From Auanema rhodensis (lineage: Eukaryota > Nematoda > Chromadorea > Rhabditida > Rhabditidae), in NCBI GenBank assembly GCA_964057225.1, contig OZ059899.1, positions 620,001-684,000 of the forward strand: a stretch of 64,000 bases of DNA, written 5' to 3'. Numbering within the stretch: position 1 is the stretch's first letter; every line of letters starts with the position of its first letter. The notes under the pieces were generated by a model. It did no database searches, was not told the DNA's origin, and worked only from the letters and a program-made list of their open reading frames with translations. Positions 13,320-26,026 of the stretch are shown here, one piece after another. The translations under genes and the position numbers were made by a program.

Positions 13320-13469
13320 GAAAACCGCATCTCTTTATCTTAGCACATCACGTGTACATTTAATTAGCATAAATGAAAGTTCACGTAAATTTCAAAGTCA
13401 TGATTACCATGAACTAATATCAATAAAAATTTGTTTTTAGACTAATATGGACATGGGGAATCTAATTTT
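13320..13469 (+). repeat. Truncated satellite unit (150 bp)
   Basis: The unit jumps from tctttatct to tagcacatc at about 13341, removing 26 bp (roughly monomer positions 23-48). The deletion takes out most of the CENP-B-box-like motif and the first CACGTG palindrome. It shares tgattaccatgaacta with the preceding unit at 13144, so it probably arose from a copy of that unit. It is unique in the window. Confidence 0.96.
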
Positions 13470-14349
13470 GAAAACCGCATCTCTTTATCTTTCACGTGAA
13501 GCGAGTTACATACCAAGTGCACATCACGTGTACATTTAATTAGCATAAATTAAAGTTCACGTAAATTTCAAAGTCATGGTTACCATGAACCAATATCAAT
13601 AAAAATTTGTTTTTAGACTAATATGGACATGGGGAATCTAATTTTGAAAACCGCATCTCTTTATCTTTCACGTGAAGCGAGTTACATACCAAGTGCACAT
13701 CACGTGTACATTTAATTAGCATAAATTAAAGTTCACGTAAATTTCAAAGTCATGGTTATTATGAACCAATATCAATAAAAATTTGTTTTTAGACTAATAT
13801 GGACATGGGGAATCTAATTTTGAAAACCGCATCTCTTTATCATTCACGTGAAGCGAGTAACATACTAAGTGCACATCACGTGTACATTTAATTAGCATAA
13901 ATTAAAGTTCACGTAAATTTCAAAGTCATGGTTACCATGCACCAATATCAATAAAAATTTGTTTTTAGACTAATATGGACATGGGGAATCTAATTTTGAA
14001 AACCGCATCTCTTTATCTTTCACGTGAAGCGAGTTACATACCAAGTGCACATCACGTGTACATTTAATTAGCATAAATTAAAGTTCACGTAAATTTCAAA
14101 GTCATGGTTACCATGCACCAATATCAATAAAAATTTGTTTTTAGACTAATATGGACATGGGGAATCTAATTTTGAAAACCGCATCTCTTCATCTTTCACG
14201 TGAAGCGAGTTACATACCAAGTGCACATCACGTGTACATTTAATTAGCATAAATTAAAGTTCACGTAAATTTCAAAGTCATGGTTACCATGCACCAATAT
14301 CAATAAAAATTTGTTTTTAGACTAATATGGACATGGGGAATCTAATTTT
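13470..14349 (+). repeat. Duplicated five-unit segment, copy 1
   Basis: Ordered variants (plain; ggttattatg; cattcacg with catactaag; cacc; cttcatc) match 15230-16109 at an offset of 1,760 bp, or ten units. Two units before it the variants gcattaatt and cctcatc also match units 14878 and 15054, but the 150-bp truncated unit is present only on this side. Confidence 0.85.
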
Positions 14350-15229
14350 GAAAACCGCATCTCTTTATCTTTCACGTGAAGCGAGTTACATACCAAGTGC
14401 ACATCACGTGTACATTTAATTAGCATAAATTAAAGTTCACGTAAATTTCAAAGTCATGGTTACCATGCACCAATATCAATAAAAATTTGTTTTTAGACTA
14501 ATATGGACATGGGGAATCTAATTTTGAAAACCGCATCTCTTTATCTTTCACGTGAAGCGAGTTACATACCAAGTGCACATCACGTGTACATTTAATTAGC
14601 ATAAATTAAAGTTCACGTAAATTTCAAAGTCATGGTTACCATGCACCAATATCAATAAAAATTTGTTTTTAGACTAATATGGACATGGGGAATCTAATTT
14701 TGAAAACCGCATCTCTTTATCTTTCACGTGAAGCGAGTTACATACCAAGTGCACATCACGTGTACATTTAATTAGCATAAATTAAAGTTCACGTAAATTT
14801 CAAAGTCATGGTTACCATGCACCAATATCAATAAAAATTTGTTTTTAGACTAATATGGACATGGGGAATCTAATTTTGAAAACCGCATCTCTTTATCTTT
14901 CACGTGAAGCGAGTTACATACCAAGTGCACATCACGTGTACATTTAATTAGCATTAATTAAAGTTCACGTAAATTTCAAAGTCATGGTTACCATGAACCA
15001 ATATCAATAAAAATTTGTTTTTAGACTAATATGGACATGGGGAATCTAATTTTGAAAACCTCATCTCTTTATCTTTCACGTGAAGCGAGTTACATACCAA
15101 GTGCACATCACGTGTACATTTAATTAGCATAAATTAAAGTTCACGTAAATTTCAAAGTCATGATTACCATGAACTAATATCAATAAAAATTTGTTTTTAG
15201 ACTAATATGGACATGGGGAATCTAATTTT

Positions 15230-16109
15230 GAAAACCGCATCTCTTTATCTTTCACGTGAAGCGAGTTACATACCAAGTGCACATCACGTGTACATTTAAT
15301 TAGCATAAATTAAAGTTCACGTAAATTTCAAAGTCATGGTTACCATGAACCAATATCAATAAAAATTTGTTTTTAGACTAATATGGACATGGGGAATCTA
15401 ATTTTGAAAACCGCATCTCTTTATCTTTCACGTGAAGCGAGTTACATACCAAGTGCACATCACGTGTACATTTAATTAGCATAAATTAAAGTTCACGTAA
15501 ATTTCAAAGTCATGGTTATTATGAACCAATATCAATAAAAATTTGTTTTTAGACTAATATGGACATGGGGAATCTAATTTTGAAAACCGCATCTCTTTAT
15601 CATTCACGTGAAGCGAGTAACATACTAAGTGCACATCACGTGTACATTTAATTAGCATAAATTAAAGTTCACGTAAATTTCAAAGTCATGGTTACCATGC
15701 ACCAATATCAATAAAAATTTGTTTTTAGACTAATATGGACATGGGGAATCTAATTTTGAAAACCGCATCTCTTTATCTTTCACGTGAAGCGAGTTACATA
15801 CCAAGTGCACATCACGTGTACATTTAATTAGCATAAATTAAAGTTCACGTAAATTTCAAAGTCATGGTTACCATGCACCAATATCAATAAAAATTTGTTT
15901 TTAGACTAATATGGACATGGGGAATCTAATTTTGAAAACCGCATCTCTTCATCTTTCACGTGAAGCGAGTTACATACCAAGTGCACATCACGTGTACATT
16001 TAATTAGCATAAATTAAAGTTCACGTAAATTTCAAAGTCATGGTTACCATGCACCAATATCAATAAAAATTTGTTTTTAGACTAATATGGACATGGGGAA
16101 TCTAATTTT
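15230..16109 (+). repeat. Duplicated five-unit segment, copy 2
   Basis: It matches 13470-14349 by ordered variants. Its last three units (15582-16109) are duplicated again directly at 16110-16637, a local 528-bp tandem duplication. Confidence 0.85.
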
Positions 16110-17341
16110 GAAAACCGCATCTCTTTATCATTCACGTGAAGCGAGTAACATACTAAGTGCACATCACGTGTACATTTAATTAGCATAAATTAAAGTTCAC
16201 GTAAATTTCAAAGTCATGGTTACCATGCACCAATATCAATAAAAATTTGTTTTTAGACTAATATGGACATGGGGAATCTAATTTTGAAAACCGCATCTCT
16301 TTATCTTTCACGTGAAGCGAGTTACATACCAAGTGCACATCACGTGTACATTTAATTAGCATAAATTAAAGTTCACGTAAATTTCAAAGTCATGGTTACC
16401 ATGCACCAATATCAATAAAAATTTGTTTTTAGACTAATATGGACATGGGGAATCTAATTTTGAAAACCGCATCTCTTCATCTTTCACGTGAAGCGAGTTA
16501 CATACCAAGTGCACATCACGTGTACATTTAATTAGCATAAATTAAAGTTCACGTAAATTTCAAAGTCATGGTTACCATGCACCAATATCAATAAAAATTT
16601 GTTTTTAGACTAATATGGACATGGGGAATCTAATTTTGAAAACTGCATCTCTTCATCTTTCACGTGAAGCGAGTTACATACCAAGTGCACATCACGTGTA
16701 CATTTAATTAGCATAAATTAAAGTTCACGTAAATTTCAAAGTCATGGTTACCATGCACCAATATCAATAAAAATTTGTTTTTAGACTAATATGGACATGG
16801 GGAATCTAATTTTGAAAACCGCATCTCTTCATCTTTCACGTGAAGCGAGTTACATACCAAGTGCACATCACGTGTACATTTAATTAGCATAAATTAAAGT
16901 TCACGTAAATTTCAAAGTCATGGTTACCATGCACCAATATCAATAAAAATTTGTTTTTAGACTAATATGGACATGGGGAATCTAATTTTGAAAACCGCAT
17001 CTCTTTATCTTTCACGTGAAGCGAGTTACATACCAAGTGCACATCACGTGTACATTTAATTAGCATAAATTAAAGTTCACGTAAATTTCAAAGTCATGGT
17101 TACCATGAACCAATATCAATAAAAATTTGTTTTTAGACTAATATGGACATGGGGAATCTAATTTTGAAAACCGCATCTCTTTATTTTTCACGTGAAGCGA
17201 GTTACATACCAAGTGCACATCACGTGTACATTTAATTAGCATAAATTAAAGTTCACGTAACTTTCAAAGTCATGGTTACCATGCACCAATATCAATAAAA
17301 ATTTGTTTTTAGACTAATATGGACATGGGGAATCTAATTTT

Positions 17342-20300
17342 GAAAACCGCATCTCTTTATCTTTCACGTGAAGCGAGTTACATACCAAGTGCACATCACG
17401 TGTACATTTAATTAGCATTAATTAAAGTTCACGTAAATTTCAAAGTCATGGTTACCATGAACCAATATCAATAAAAATTTGTTTTTAGACTAATATGGAC
17501 ATGGGGAATCTAATTTTGAAAACCTCATCTCTTTATCTTTCACGTGAAGCGAGTTACATACCAAGTGCACATCACGTGTACATTTAATTAGCATAAATTA
17601 AAGTTCACGTAAATTTCAAAGTCATGGTTACCATGAACTAATATCAATAAAAATTTGTTTTTAGACTAATATGGACATGGGGAATCTAATTTCGAAAACC
17701 GCATCTCTTTATCTTTCACGTGAAGCGAGTTACATACCAAGTGCACATCACGTGTACATTTAATTAGCATAAATTAAAGTTCACGTAAATTTCAAAGTCA
17801 TGGTTACCATGAACCAATATCAATAAAAATTTGTTTTTAGACTAATATGGACATGGGGAATCTAATTTTGAAAACCGCATCTCTTTATCTTTCACGTGAA
17901 GCGAGTTACATACCAAGTGCACATCACGTGTACATTTAATTAGCATAAATTAAAGTTCACGTAAATTTCAAAGTCATGGTTACCATGCACCAATATCAAT
18001 AAAAATTTGTTTTTAGACTAATATGGACATGGGGAATCTAATTTTGAAAACCGCATCTCTTTATCTTTCACGTGAAGCGAGTTACATACCAAGTGCACAT
18101 CACGTGTACATTTAATTAGCATAAATTAAAGTTCACGTAAATTTCAAAGTCATGGTTACCATGCACCAATATCAATAAAAATTTGTTTTTAGACTAATAT
18201 GGACATGGGGAATCTAATTTTGAAAACCGCATCTCTTTATCTTTCACGTGAAGCGAGTTACATACCAAGTGCACATCACGTGTACATTTAATTAGCATTA
18301 ATTAAAGTTCACGTAAATTTCAAAGTCATGGTTACCATGAACCAATATCAATAAAAATTTGTTTTTAGACTAATATGGACATGGGGAATCTAATTTTGAA
18401 AACCGCATCTCTTTATCTTTCACGTGAAGCGAGTTACATACCAAGTGCACATCACGTGTACATTTAATTAGCATAAATTAAAGTTCACGTAAATTTCAAA
18501 GTCATGGTTACCATGAACCAATATCAATGAAAATTTGTTTTTAGACTAATATGGACATGGGGAATCTAATTTTGAAAACCGCATCTCTTTATCTTTCACG
18601 TGAAGCGAGTTACATACCAAGTTCACATCACGTGTACATTTAATTAGCATAAATTAAAGTTCACGTAAATTTCAAAGTCATGGTTACCATGAACCAATAT
18701 CAATAAAAATTTGTTTTTAGACTAATATGGACATGGGGAATCTGATTTTGAAAACCGCATCTCTTTATCTTTCACGTGAAGCGAGTTACATACCAAGTGC
18801 ACATCACGTGTACATTTAATTAGCATAAATTAAAGTTCACGTAAAATTCAAAGTCATGGTTACCATGCACCAATATCAATAAAAATTTGTTTTTAGACTA
18901 ATATGGACATGGGGAATCTAATTTTGAAAACCGCATCTCTTTATCTTTTACGTGAAGCGAGTTACATACCAAGTGCACATCACGTGTACATTTTATTAGC
19001 ATAAATTAAAGTTCACGTAAATTTCAAAGTCATGGTTACCATGAACCAATATCAATAAAAATTTGTTTTTAGACTAATATGGACATGGGGAATCTAATTT
19101 TGAAAACCGCATCTCTTTATCTTTCACGTGAAGCGAGTTACATACCAAGTGCACATCACGTGTACATTTAATTAGCATAAATTAAAGTTCACGTAAAATT
19201 CAAAGTCATGGTTACCATGCACCAATATCAATAAAAATTTGTTTTTAGACTAATATGGACATGGGGAATCTAATTTGGAAAACCGCATCTCTTTATCTTT
19301 TACGTGAAGCGAGTTACATACCAAGTGCACATCACGTGTACATTTAATTAGCATAAATTAAAGTTCACGTAAATTTCAAAGTCATGGTTACCATGAACCA
19401 ATATCAATAAAAATTTGTTTTTAGACTAATATGGACATGGGGAATCTAATTTTGAAAACCGCATCTCTTTATCTTTCACGTGAAGCGAGTTACATACCAA
19501 GTGCACATCACGTGTACATTTAATTAGCATAAATTAAAGTTCACGTAAATTTCAAAGTCATGGTTACCATGAACCAATATCAATAAAAATTTGTTTTTAG
19601 ACTAATATGGACATGGGGAATCTAATTTTGAAAACCGCATCTCTTTATCTTTCACGTGAAGCGAGTTACATACCAAGTGCACATCACGTGTACACTTAAT
19701 TAGCATAAATTAAAGTTCACGTAAAATTCAAAGTCATGGTTACCATGCACCAATATCAATAAAAATTTGTTTTTAGACTAATATGGACATGGGGAATCTA
19801 ATTTTGAAAACCGCATCTCTTTATCTTTTACGTGAAGCGAGTTACATACCAAGTGCACATCACGTGTACATTTAATTAGCATAAATTAAAGTTCACGTAA
19901 ATTTCAAAGTCATGGTTACCATGAACCAATATCAATAAAAATTTGTTTTTAGACTAATATGGACATGGGGAATCTAATTTTGAAAACCGCATCTCTTTAT
20001 CTTTCACGTGAAGCGAGTTACATACCAAGTGCACATCACGTGTACATTTAATTAGCATAAATTAAAGTTCACGTAAATTTCAAAGTCATGGTTACCATGA
20101 ACAAATATCAATAAAAATTTGTTTTTAGACTAATATGGACATGGGGAATCTAATTTTGAAAACCGCATCTCTTTATCTTTCACGTGAAGCGAGTTACATA
20201 CCAAGTGCACATCACGTGTACATTTAATTAGCATAAATCAAAGTTCACGTAAATTTCAAAGTCATGGTTACCATGAACCAATATCAATAAAAATTTGTTT

Positions 20301-21389
20301 TTAGACTAATATGGACATGGGGAATCTAATTTTGAAAACCGCATCTCTTTATCTTTCACGTGAAGCGAGTTACATACCAAGTGCACATCACGTGTACATT
20401 TAATTAGCATAAATTAAAGTTCACGTAAAGTTCAAAGTCATGGTTACCATGCACCAATATCAATAAAAATTTGTTTTTAGACTAATATGGACATGGGGAA
20501 TCTAATTTTGAAAACCGCATCTCTTTATCTTTCACGTGAAGCGAGTTACATACCAAGTGCACATCACGTGTACATTTAATTAGCATAAATTAAAGTTCAC
20601 GTAAATTTCAAAGTCATGGTTACCATGAACCAATATCAATAAAAATTTGTTTTTAGACTAATATGGACATGGGGAATCTAATTTTGAAAACCGCATCTCT
20701 TTATCTTTCACGTGAAGCGAGTTACATACCAAGTGCACATCACGTGTACATTTAATTAGCATAAATTAAAGTTCACGTAAATTTCAAAGTCATGGTTACC
20801 ATGAACCAATATCAATAAAAATTTGTTTTTAGACTAATATGGACATGGGGAATCTAATTTTGAAAACCGCATCTCTTTATCTTTCACGTGAAGCGAGTTA
20901 CATACCAAGTGCACATCACGTGTACATTTAATTAGCATAAATTAAAGTTCACGTAAATTTCAAAGTCATGGTTACCATGAACCAATATCAATAAAAATTT
21001 GTTTTTAGACTAATATGGACATGGGGAATCTAATTTTGAAAACCGCATCTCTTTATCTTTCACGTGAAGCGAGTTACATACCAAGTGCACATCACGTGTA
21101 CATTTAATTAGCATAAATTAAAGTTCACGTAAATTTCAAAGTCATGGTTACCATGCACCAATATCAATAAAAATTTGTTTTTAGACTAATATGGACATGG
21201 GGAATCTAATTTTGAAAACCGCATCTCTTTATCTTTCACGTGAAGCGAGTTACATACCAAGTGCACATCACGTGTACATTTAATTAGCATAAATTAAAGT
21301 TCACGTAAATTTCAAAGTCATGGTTACCATGCACCAATATCAATAAAAATTTGTTTTTAGACTAATATGGACATGGGGAATCTAATTTT
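17342..21389 (+). repeat. 23-unit higher-order segment, copy 1 (4,048 bp)
   Basis: Private variants in order: gcattaatt; cctcatc with gaacta; gcattaatt again; atcaatgaaa; ctgatttt; cgtaaaattc; cttttacg with cattttatt; taatttgg; gtacactt; gaacaaat; aaatcaaag; cgtaaagttc. The same list in the same order follows directly in 21390-25437. I saw only two isolated differences in the tracked sites (tttcgaa at about 17692 and gttcacatc at about 18622) before the last unit, where site 119 differs. Confidence 0.92.
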
Positions 21390-24300
21390 GAAAACCGCAT
21401 CTCTTTATCTTTCACGTGAAGCGAGTTACATACCAAGTGCACATCACGTGTACATTTAATTAGCATTAATTAAAGTTCACGTAAATTTCAAAGTCATGGT
21501 TACCATGAACCAATATCAATAAAAATTTGTTTTTAGACTAATATGGACATGGGGAATCTAATTTTGAAAACCTCATCTCTTTATCTTTCACGTGAAGCGA
21601 GTTACATACCAAGTGCACATCACGTGTACATTTAATTAGCATAAATTAAAGTTCACGTAAATTTCAAAGTCATGGTTACCATGAACTAATATCAATAAAA
21701 ATTTGTTTTTAGACTAATATGGACATGGGGAATCTAATTTTGAAAACCGCATCTCTTTATCTTTCACGTGAAGCGAGTTACATACCAAGTGCACATCACG
21801 TGTACATTTAATTAGCATAAATTAAAGTTCACGTAAATTTCAAAGTCATGGTTACCATGAACCAATATCAATAAAAATTTGTTTTTAGACTAATATGGAC
21901 ATGGGGAATCTAATTTTGAAAACCGCATCTCTTTATCTTTCACGTGAAGCGAGTTACATACCAAGTGCACATCACGTGTACATTTAATTAGCATAAATTA
22001 AAGTTCACGTAAATTTCAAAGTCATGGTTACCATGCACCAATATCAATAAAAATTTGTTTTTAGACTAATATGGACATGGGGAATCTAATTTTGAAAACC
22101 GCATCTCTTTATCTTTCACGTGAAGCGAGTTACATACCAAGTGCACATCACGTGTACATTTAATTAGCATAAATTAAAGTTCACGTAAATTTCAAAGTCA
22201 TGGTTACCATGCACCAATATCAATAAAAATTTGTTTTTAGACTAATATGGACATGGGGAATCTAATTTTGAAAACCGCATCTCTTTATCTTTCACGTGAA
22301 GCGAGTTACATACCAAGTGCACATCACGTGTACATTTAATTAGCATTAATTAAAGTTCACGTAAATTTCAAAGTCATGGTTACCATGAACCAATATCAAT
22401 AAAAATTTGTTTTTAGACTAATATGGACATGGGGAATCTAATTTTGAAAACCGCATCTCTTTATCTTTCACGTGAAGCGAGTTACATACCAAGTGCACAT
22501 CACGTGTACATTTAATTAGCATAAATTAAAGTTCACGTAAATTTCAAAGTCATGGTTACCATGAACCAATATCAATGAAAATTTGTTTTTAGACTAATAT
22601 GGACATGGGGAATCTAATTTTGAAAACCGCATCTCTTTATCTTTCACGTGAAGCGAGTTACATACCAAGTGCACATCACGTGTACATTTAATTAGCATAA
22701 ATTAAAGTTCACGTAAATTTCAAAGTCATGGTTACCATGAACCAATATCAATAAAAATTTGTTTTTAGACTAATATGGACATGGGGAATCTGATTTTGAA
22801 AACCGCATCTCTTTATCTTTCACGTGAAGCGAGTTACATACCAAGTGCACATCACGTGTACATTTAATTAGCATAAATTAAAGTTCACGTAAAATTCAAA
22901 GTCATGGTTACCATGCACCAATATCAATAAAAATTTGTTTTTAGACTAATATGGACATGGGGAATCTAATTTTGAAAACCGCATCTCTTTATCTTTTACG
23001 TGAAGCGAGTTACATACCAAGTGCACATCACGTGTACATTTTATTAGCATAAATTAAAGTTCACGTAAATTTCAAAGTCATGGTTACCATGAACCAATAT
23101 CAATAAAAATTTGTTTTTAGACTAATATGGACATGGGGAATCTAATTTTGAAAACCGCATCTCTTTATCTTTCACGTGAAGCGAGTTACATACCAAGTGC
23201 ACATCACGTGTACATTTAATTAGCATAAATTAAAGTTCACGTAAAATTCAAAGTCATGGTTACCATGCACCAATATCAATAAAAATTTGTTTTTAGACTA
23301 ATATGGACATGGGGAATCTAATTTGGAAAACCGCATCTCTTTATCTTTTACGTGAAGCGAGTTACATACCAAGTGCACATCACGTGTACATTTAATTAGC
23401 ATAAATTAAAGTTCACGTAAATTTCAAAGTCATGGTTACCATGAACCAATATCAATAAAAATTTGTTTTTAGACTAATATGGACATGGGGAATCTAATTT
23501 TGAAAACCGCATCTCTTTATCTTTCACGTGAAGCGAGTTACATACCAAGTGCACATCACGTGTACATTTAATTAGCATAAATTAAAGTTCACGTAAATTT
23601 CAAAGTCATGGTTACCATGAACCAATATCAATAAAAATTTGTTTTTAGACTAATATGGACATGGGGAATCTAATTTTGAAAACCGCATCTCTTTATCTTT
23701 CACGTGAAGCGAGTTACATACCAAGTGCACATCACGTGTACACTTAATTAGCATAAATTAAAGTTCACGTAAAATTCAAAGTCATGGTTACCATGCACCA
23801 ATATCAATAAAAATTTGTTTTTAGACTAATATGGACATGGGGAATCTAATTTTGAAAACCGCATCTCTTTATCTTTTACGTGAAGCGAGTTACATACCAA
23901 GTGCACATCACGTGTACATTTAATTAGCATAAATTAAAGTTCACGTAAATTTCAAAGTCATGGTTACCATGAACCAATATCAATAAAAATTTGTTTTTAG
24001 ACTAATATGGACATGGGGAATCTAATTTTGAAAACCGCATCTCTTTATCTTTCACGTGAAGCGAGTTACATACCAAGTGCACATCACGTGTACATTTAAT
24101 TAGCATAAATTAAAGTTCACGTAAATTTCAAAGTCATGGTTACCATGAACAAATATCAATAAAAATTTGTTTTTAGACTAATATGGACATGGGGAATCTA
24201 ATTTTGAAAACCGCATCTCTTTATCTTTCACGTGAAGCGAGTTACATACCAAGTGCACATCACGTGTACATTTAATTAGCATAAATCAAAGTTCACGTAA

Positions 24301-25437
24301 ATTTCAAAGTCATGGTTACCATGAACCAATATCAATAAAAATTTGTTTTTAGACTAATATGGACATGGGGAATCTAATTTTGAAAACCGCATCTCTTTAT
24401 CTTTCACGTGAAGCGAGTTACATACCAAGTGCACATCACGTGTACATTTAATTAGCATAAATTAAAGTTCACGTAAAGTTCAAAGTCATGGTTACCATGC
24501 ACCAATATCAATAAAAATTTGTTTTTAGACTAATATGGACATGGGGAATCTAATTTTGAAAACCGCATCTCTTTATCTTTCACGTGAAGCGAGTTACATA
24601 CCAAGTGCACATCACGTGTACATTTAATTAGCATAAATTAAAGTTCACGTAAATTTCAAAGTCATGGTTACCATGAACCAATATCAATAAAAATTTGTTT
24701 TTAGACTAATATGGACATGGGGAATCTAATTTTGAAAACCGCATCTCTTTATCTTTCACGTGAAGCGAGTTACATACCAAGTGCACATCACGTGTACATT
24801 TAATTAGCATAAATTAAAGTTCACGTAAATTTCAAAGTCATGGTTACCATGAACCAATATCAATAAAAATTTGTTTTTAGACTAATATGGACATGGGGAA
24901 TCTAATTTTGAAAACCGCATCTCTTTATCTTTCACGTGAAGCGAGTTACATACCAAGTGCACATCACGTGTACATTTAATTAGCATAAATTAAAGTTCAC
25001 GTAAATTTCAAAGTCATGGTTACCATGAACCAATATCAATAAAAATTTGTTTTTAGACTAATATGGACATGGGGAATCTAATTTTGAAAACCGCATCTCT
25101 TTATCTTTCACGTGAAGCGAGTTACATACCAAGTGCACATCACGTGTACATTTAATTAGCATAAATTAAAGTTCACGTAAATTTCAAAGTCATGGTTACC
25201 ATGCACCAATATCAATAAAAATTTGTTTTTAGACTAATATGGACATGGGGAATCTAATTTTGAAAACCGCATCTCTTTATCTTTCACGTGAAGCGAGTTA
25301 CATACCAAGTGCACATCACGTGTACATTTAATTAGCATAAATTAAAGTTCACGTAAATTTCAAAGTCATGGTTACCATGAACCAATATCAATAAAAATTT
25401 GTTTTTAGACTAATATGGACATGGGGAATCTAATTTT
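21390..25437 (+). repeat. 23-unit higher-order segment, copy 2 (4,048 bp)
   Basis: It is directly adjacent to copy 1 and matches it in the first 22 units by ordered variants. Very high identity plus tandem arrangement indicates recent duplication of a whole 4-kb block by unequal exchange. Confidence 0.92.
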
Positions 25438-25613
25438 GAAAACCGCATCTCTTTATCTTTCACGTGAAGCGAGTTACATACCAAGTGCACATCACGTGTA
25501 CATTTAATTAGCATAAATTAAAGTTCACGTAAATTTCAAAGTCATGGTTACCATGAACCAATATCAATAAAAATTTGTTTTTAGACTAATATGGACATGG
25601 GGAATCTAATTTT

Positions 25614-25908
25614 GAAAACCGCATCTCTTTATCTTTCACGTGAAGCGAGTTACATACCAAGTGCACATCACGTGTACATTTAATTAGCATAAATTAAAGT
25701 TCACGTAAATTTCAAAGTCATGGTTACCATGCACCAATATCAATAAAAATTTGTTTTTAGACTACTTTTGACTGTTTTTAGACCCATCACGTGTACATTT
25801 AATTAGCATAAATTAAAGTTCACGTAAATTTCAAAGTCATGGTTACCATGAACCAATATCAATAAAAATTTGTTTTTAGACTAATATGGACATGGGGAAT
25901 CTAATTTT
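25614..25908 (+). repeat. Fused 295-bp composite unit, junction copy 1
   Basis: A normal unit to gacta (position 151) is followed by the 20 bases cttttgactgtttttagacc (25765-25784) and then catcacgtg (position 53 of a second unit). Net loss is 57 bp. The filler contains a second copy of tgtttttagac plus eight bases of unknown origin. This is the leftmost of ten identical junctions. Confidence 0.97.
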
Positions 25909-25928
25909 GAAAACCGCATCTCTTTATC

Positions 25929-25945
25929 TTTCACGTGAAGCGAGT
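25929..25945 (+). other. CENP-B-box-like motif in each monomer (positions 21-37)
   Basis: The 17 bases tttcacgtgaagcgagt align with the CENP-B box NTTCGNNNNANNCGGGN at 7 of the 9 essential positions; both mismatches are A in place of G. The motif recurs in nearly every monomer. By my rough arithmetic a 7/9 match is expected about 0.4 times by chance in a unit this long on two strands, so the match alone is weak. It overlaps the first CACGTG palindrome. Some copies carry further changes, for example gttaagcgag near 34560 and gtgaagcaag near 61150. Binding by a CENP-B or pogo-like protein is not shown. Confidence 0.3.
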
Positions 25946-26002
25946 TACATACCAAGTGCACATCACGTGTACATTTAATTAGCATAAATTAAAGTTCACG
26001 TA
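25931..26002. promoter_or_regulatory. Three CACGTR sites spaced 32 and 33 bp in each monomer
   Basis: Monomer positions 24-29 and 56-61 are perfect CACGTG palindromes (E-box/G-box core). Positions 89-94 are CACGTA, becoming CACGTG in some units (for example those starting at 177, 3261, 33834, 36417, 38824, 49565 and 52148). The first lies in the 10-bp palindrome ttcacgtgaa. Spacings of 32 and 33 bp are close to three helical turns, placing all three on about the same face of B-DNA. CACGTG is the known core of bHLH (Myc/Max type) and plant bZIP/PIF sites; occupancy here is only a possibility. Confidence 0.5.
25974..25993. other. AT-rich hairpin in each monomer (positions 66-85)
   Basis: TTTAATT (66-72) and AATTAAA (79-85) are perfect inverted repeats around the 6-base spacer agcata. 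The arms are conserved in most units, with occasional breaks (gcattaatt near 12165, 13045, 14955; ttattag near 18990 and 23040). It could form a cruciform or a transcript hairpin; there is no direct evidence for either. Confidence 0.6.
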
Positions 26003-26013
26003 AATTTCAAAGT

Positions 26014-26026
26014 CATGGTTACCATG
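26014..26026. other. 13-bp dyad in each monomer (positions 106-118)
   Basis: CATGGT and ACCATG form a perfect inverted repeat around a single central T. It is conserved in nearly all units. In the right-edge subfamily the right arm becomes atcatg, breaking one pair. Dyad symmetry enrichment is a known property of many centromeric satellites; function here is inferred only. Confidence 0.65.

Larger units (their letters stand above)
13470..25613 (+). repeat. Run of 69 intact satellite units
   Basis: Phase holds for 12,144 bp. The run contains a 10-unit duplication (about 13470-14349 repeated at 15230-16109), a 3-unit duplication (15582-16109 and 16110-16637) and the large 23-unit tandem duplication. 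The marker cattcacg with gagtaacatacta occurs at 13822, 15582 and 16110 only. Confidence 0.97.
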
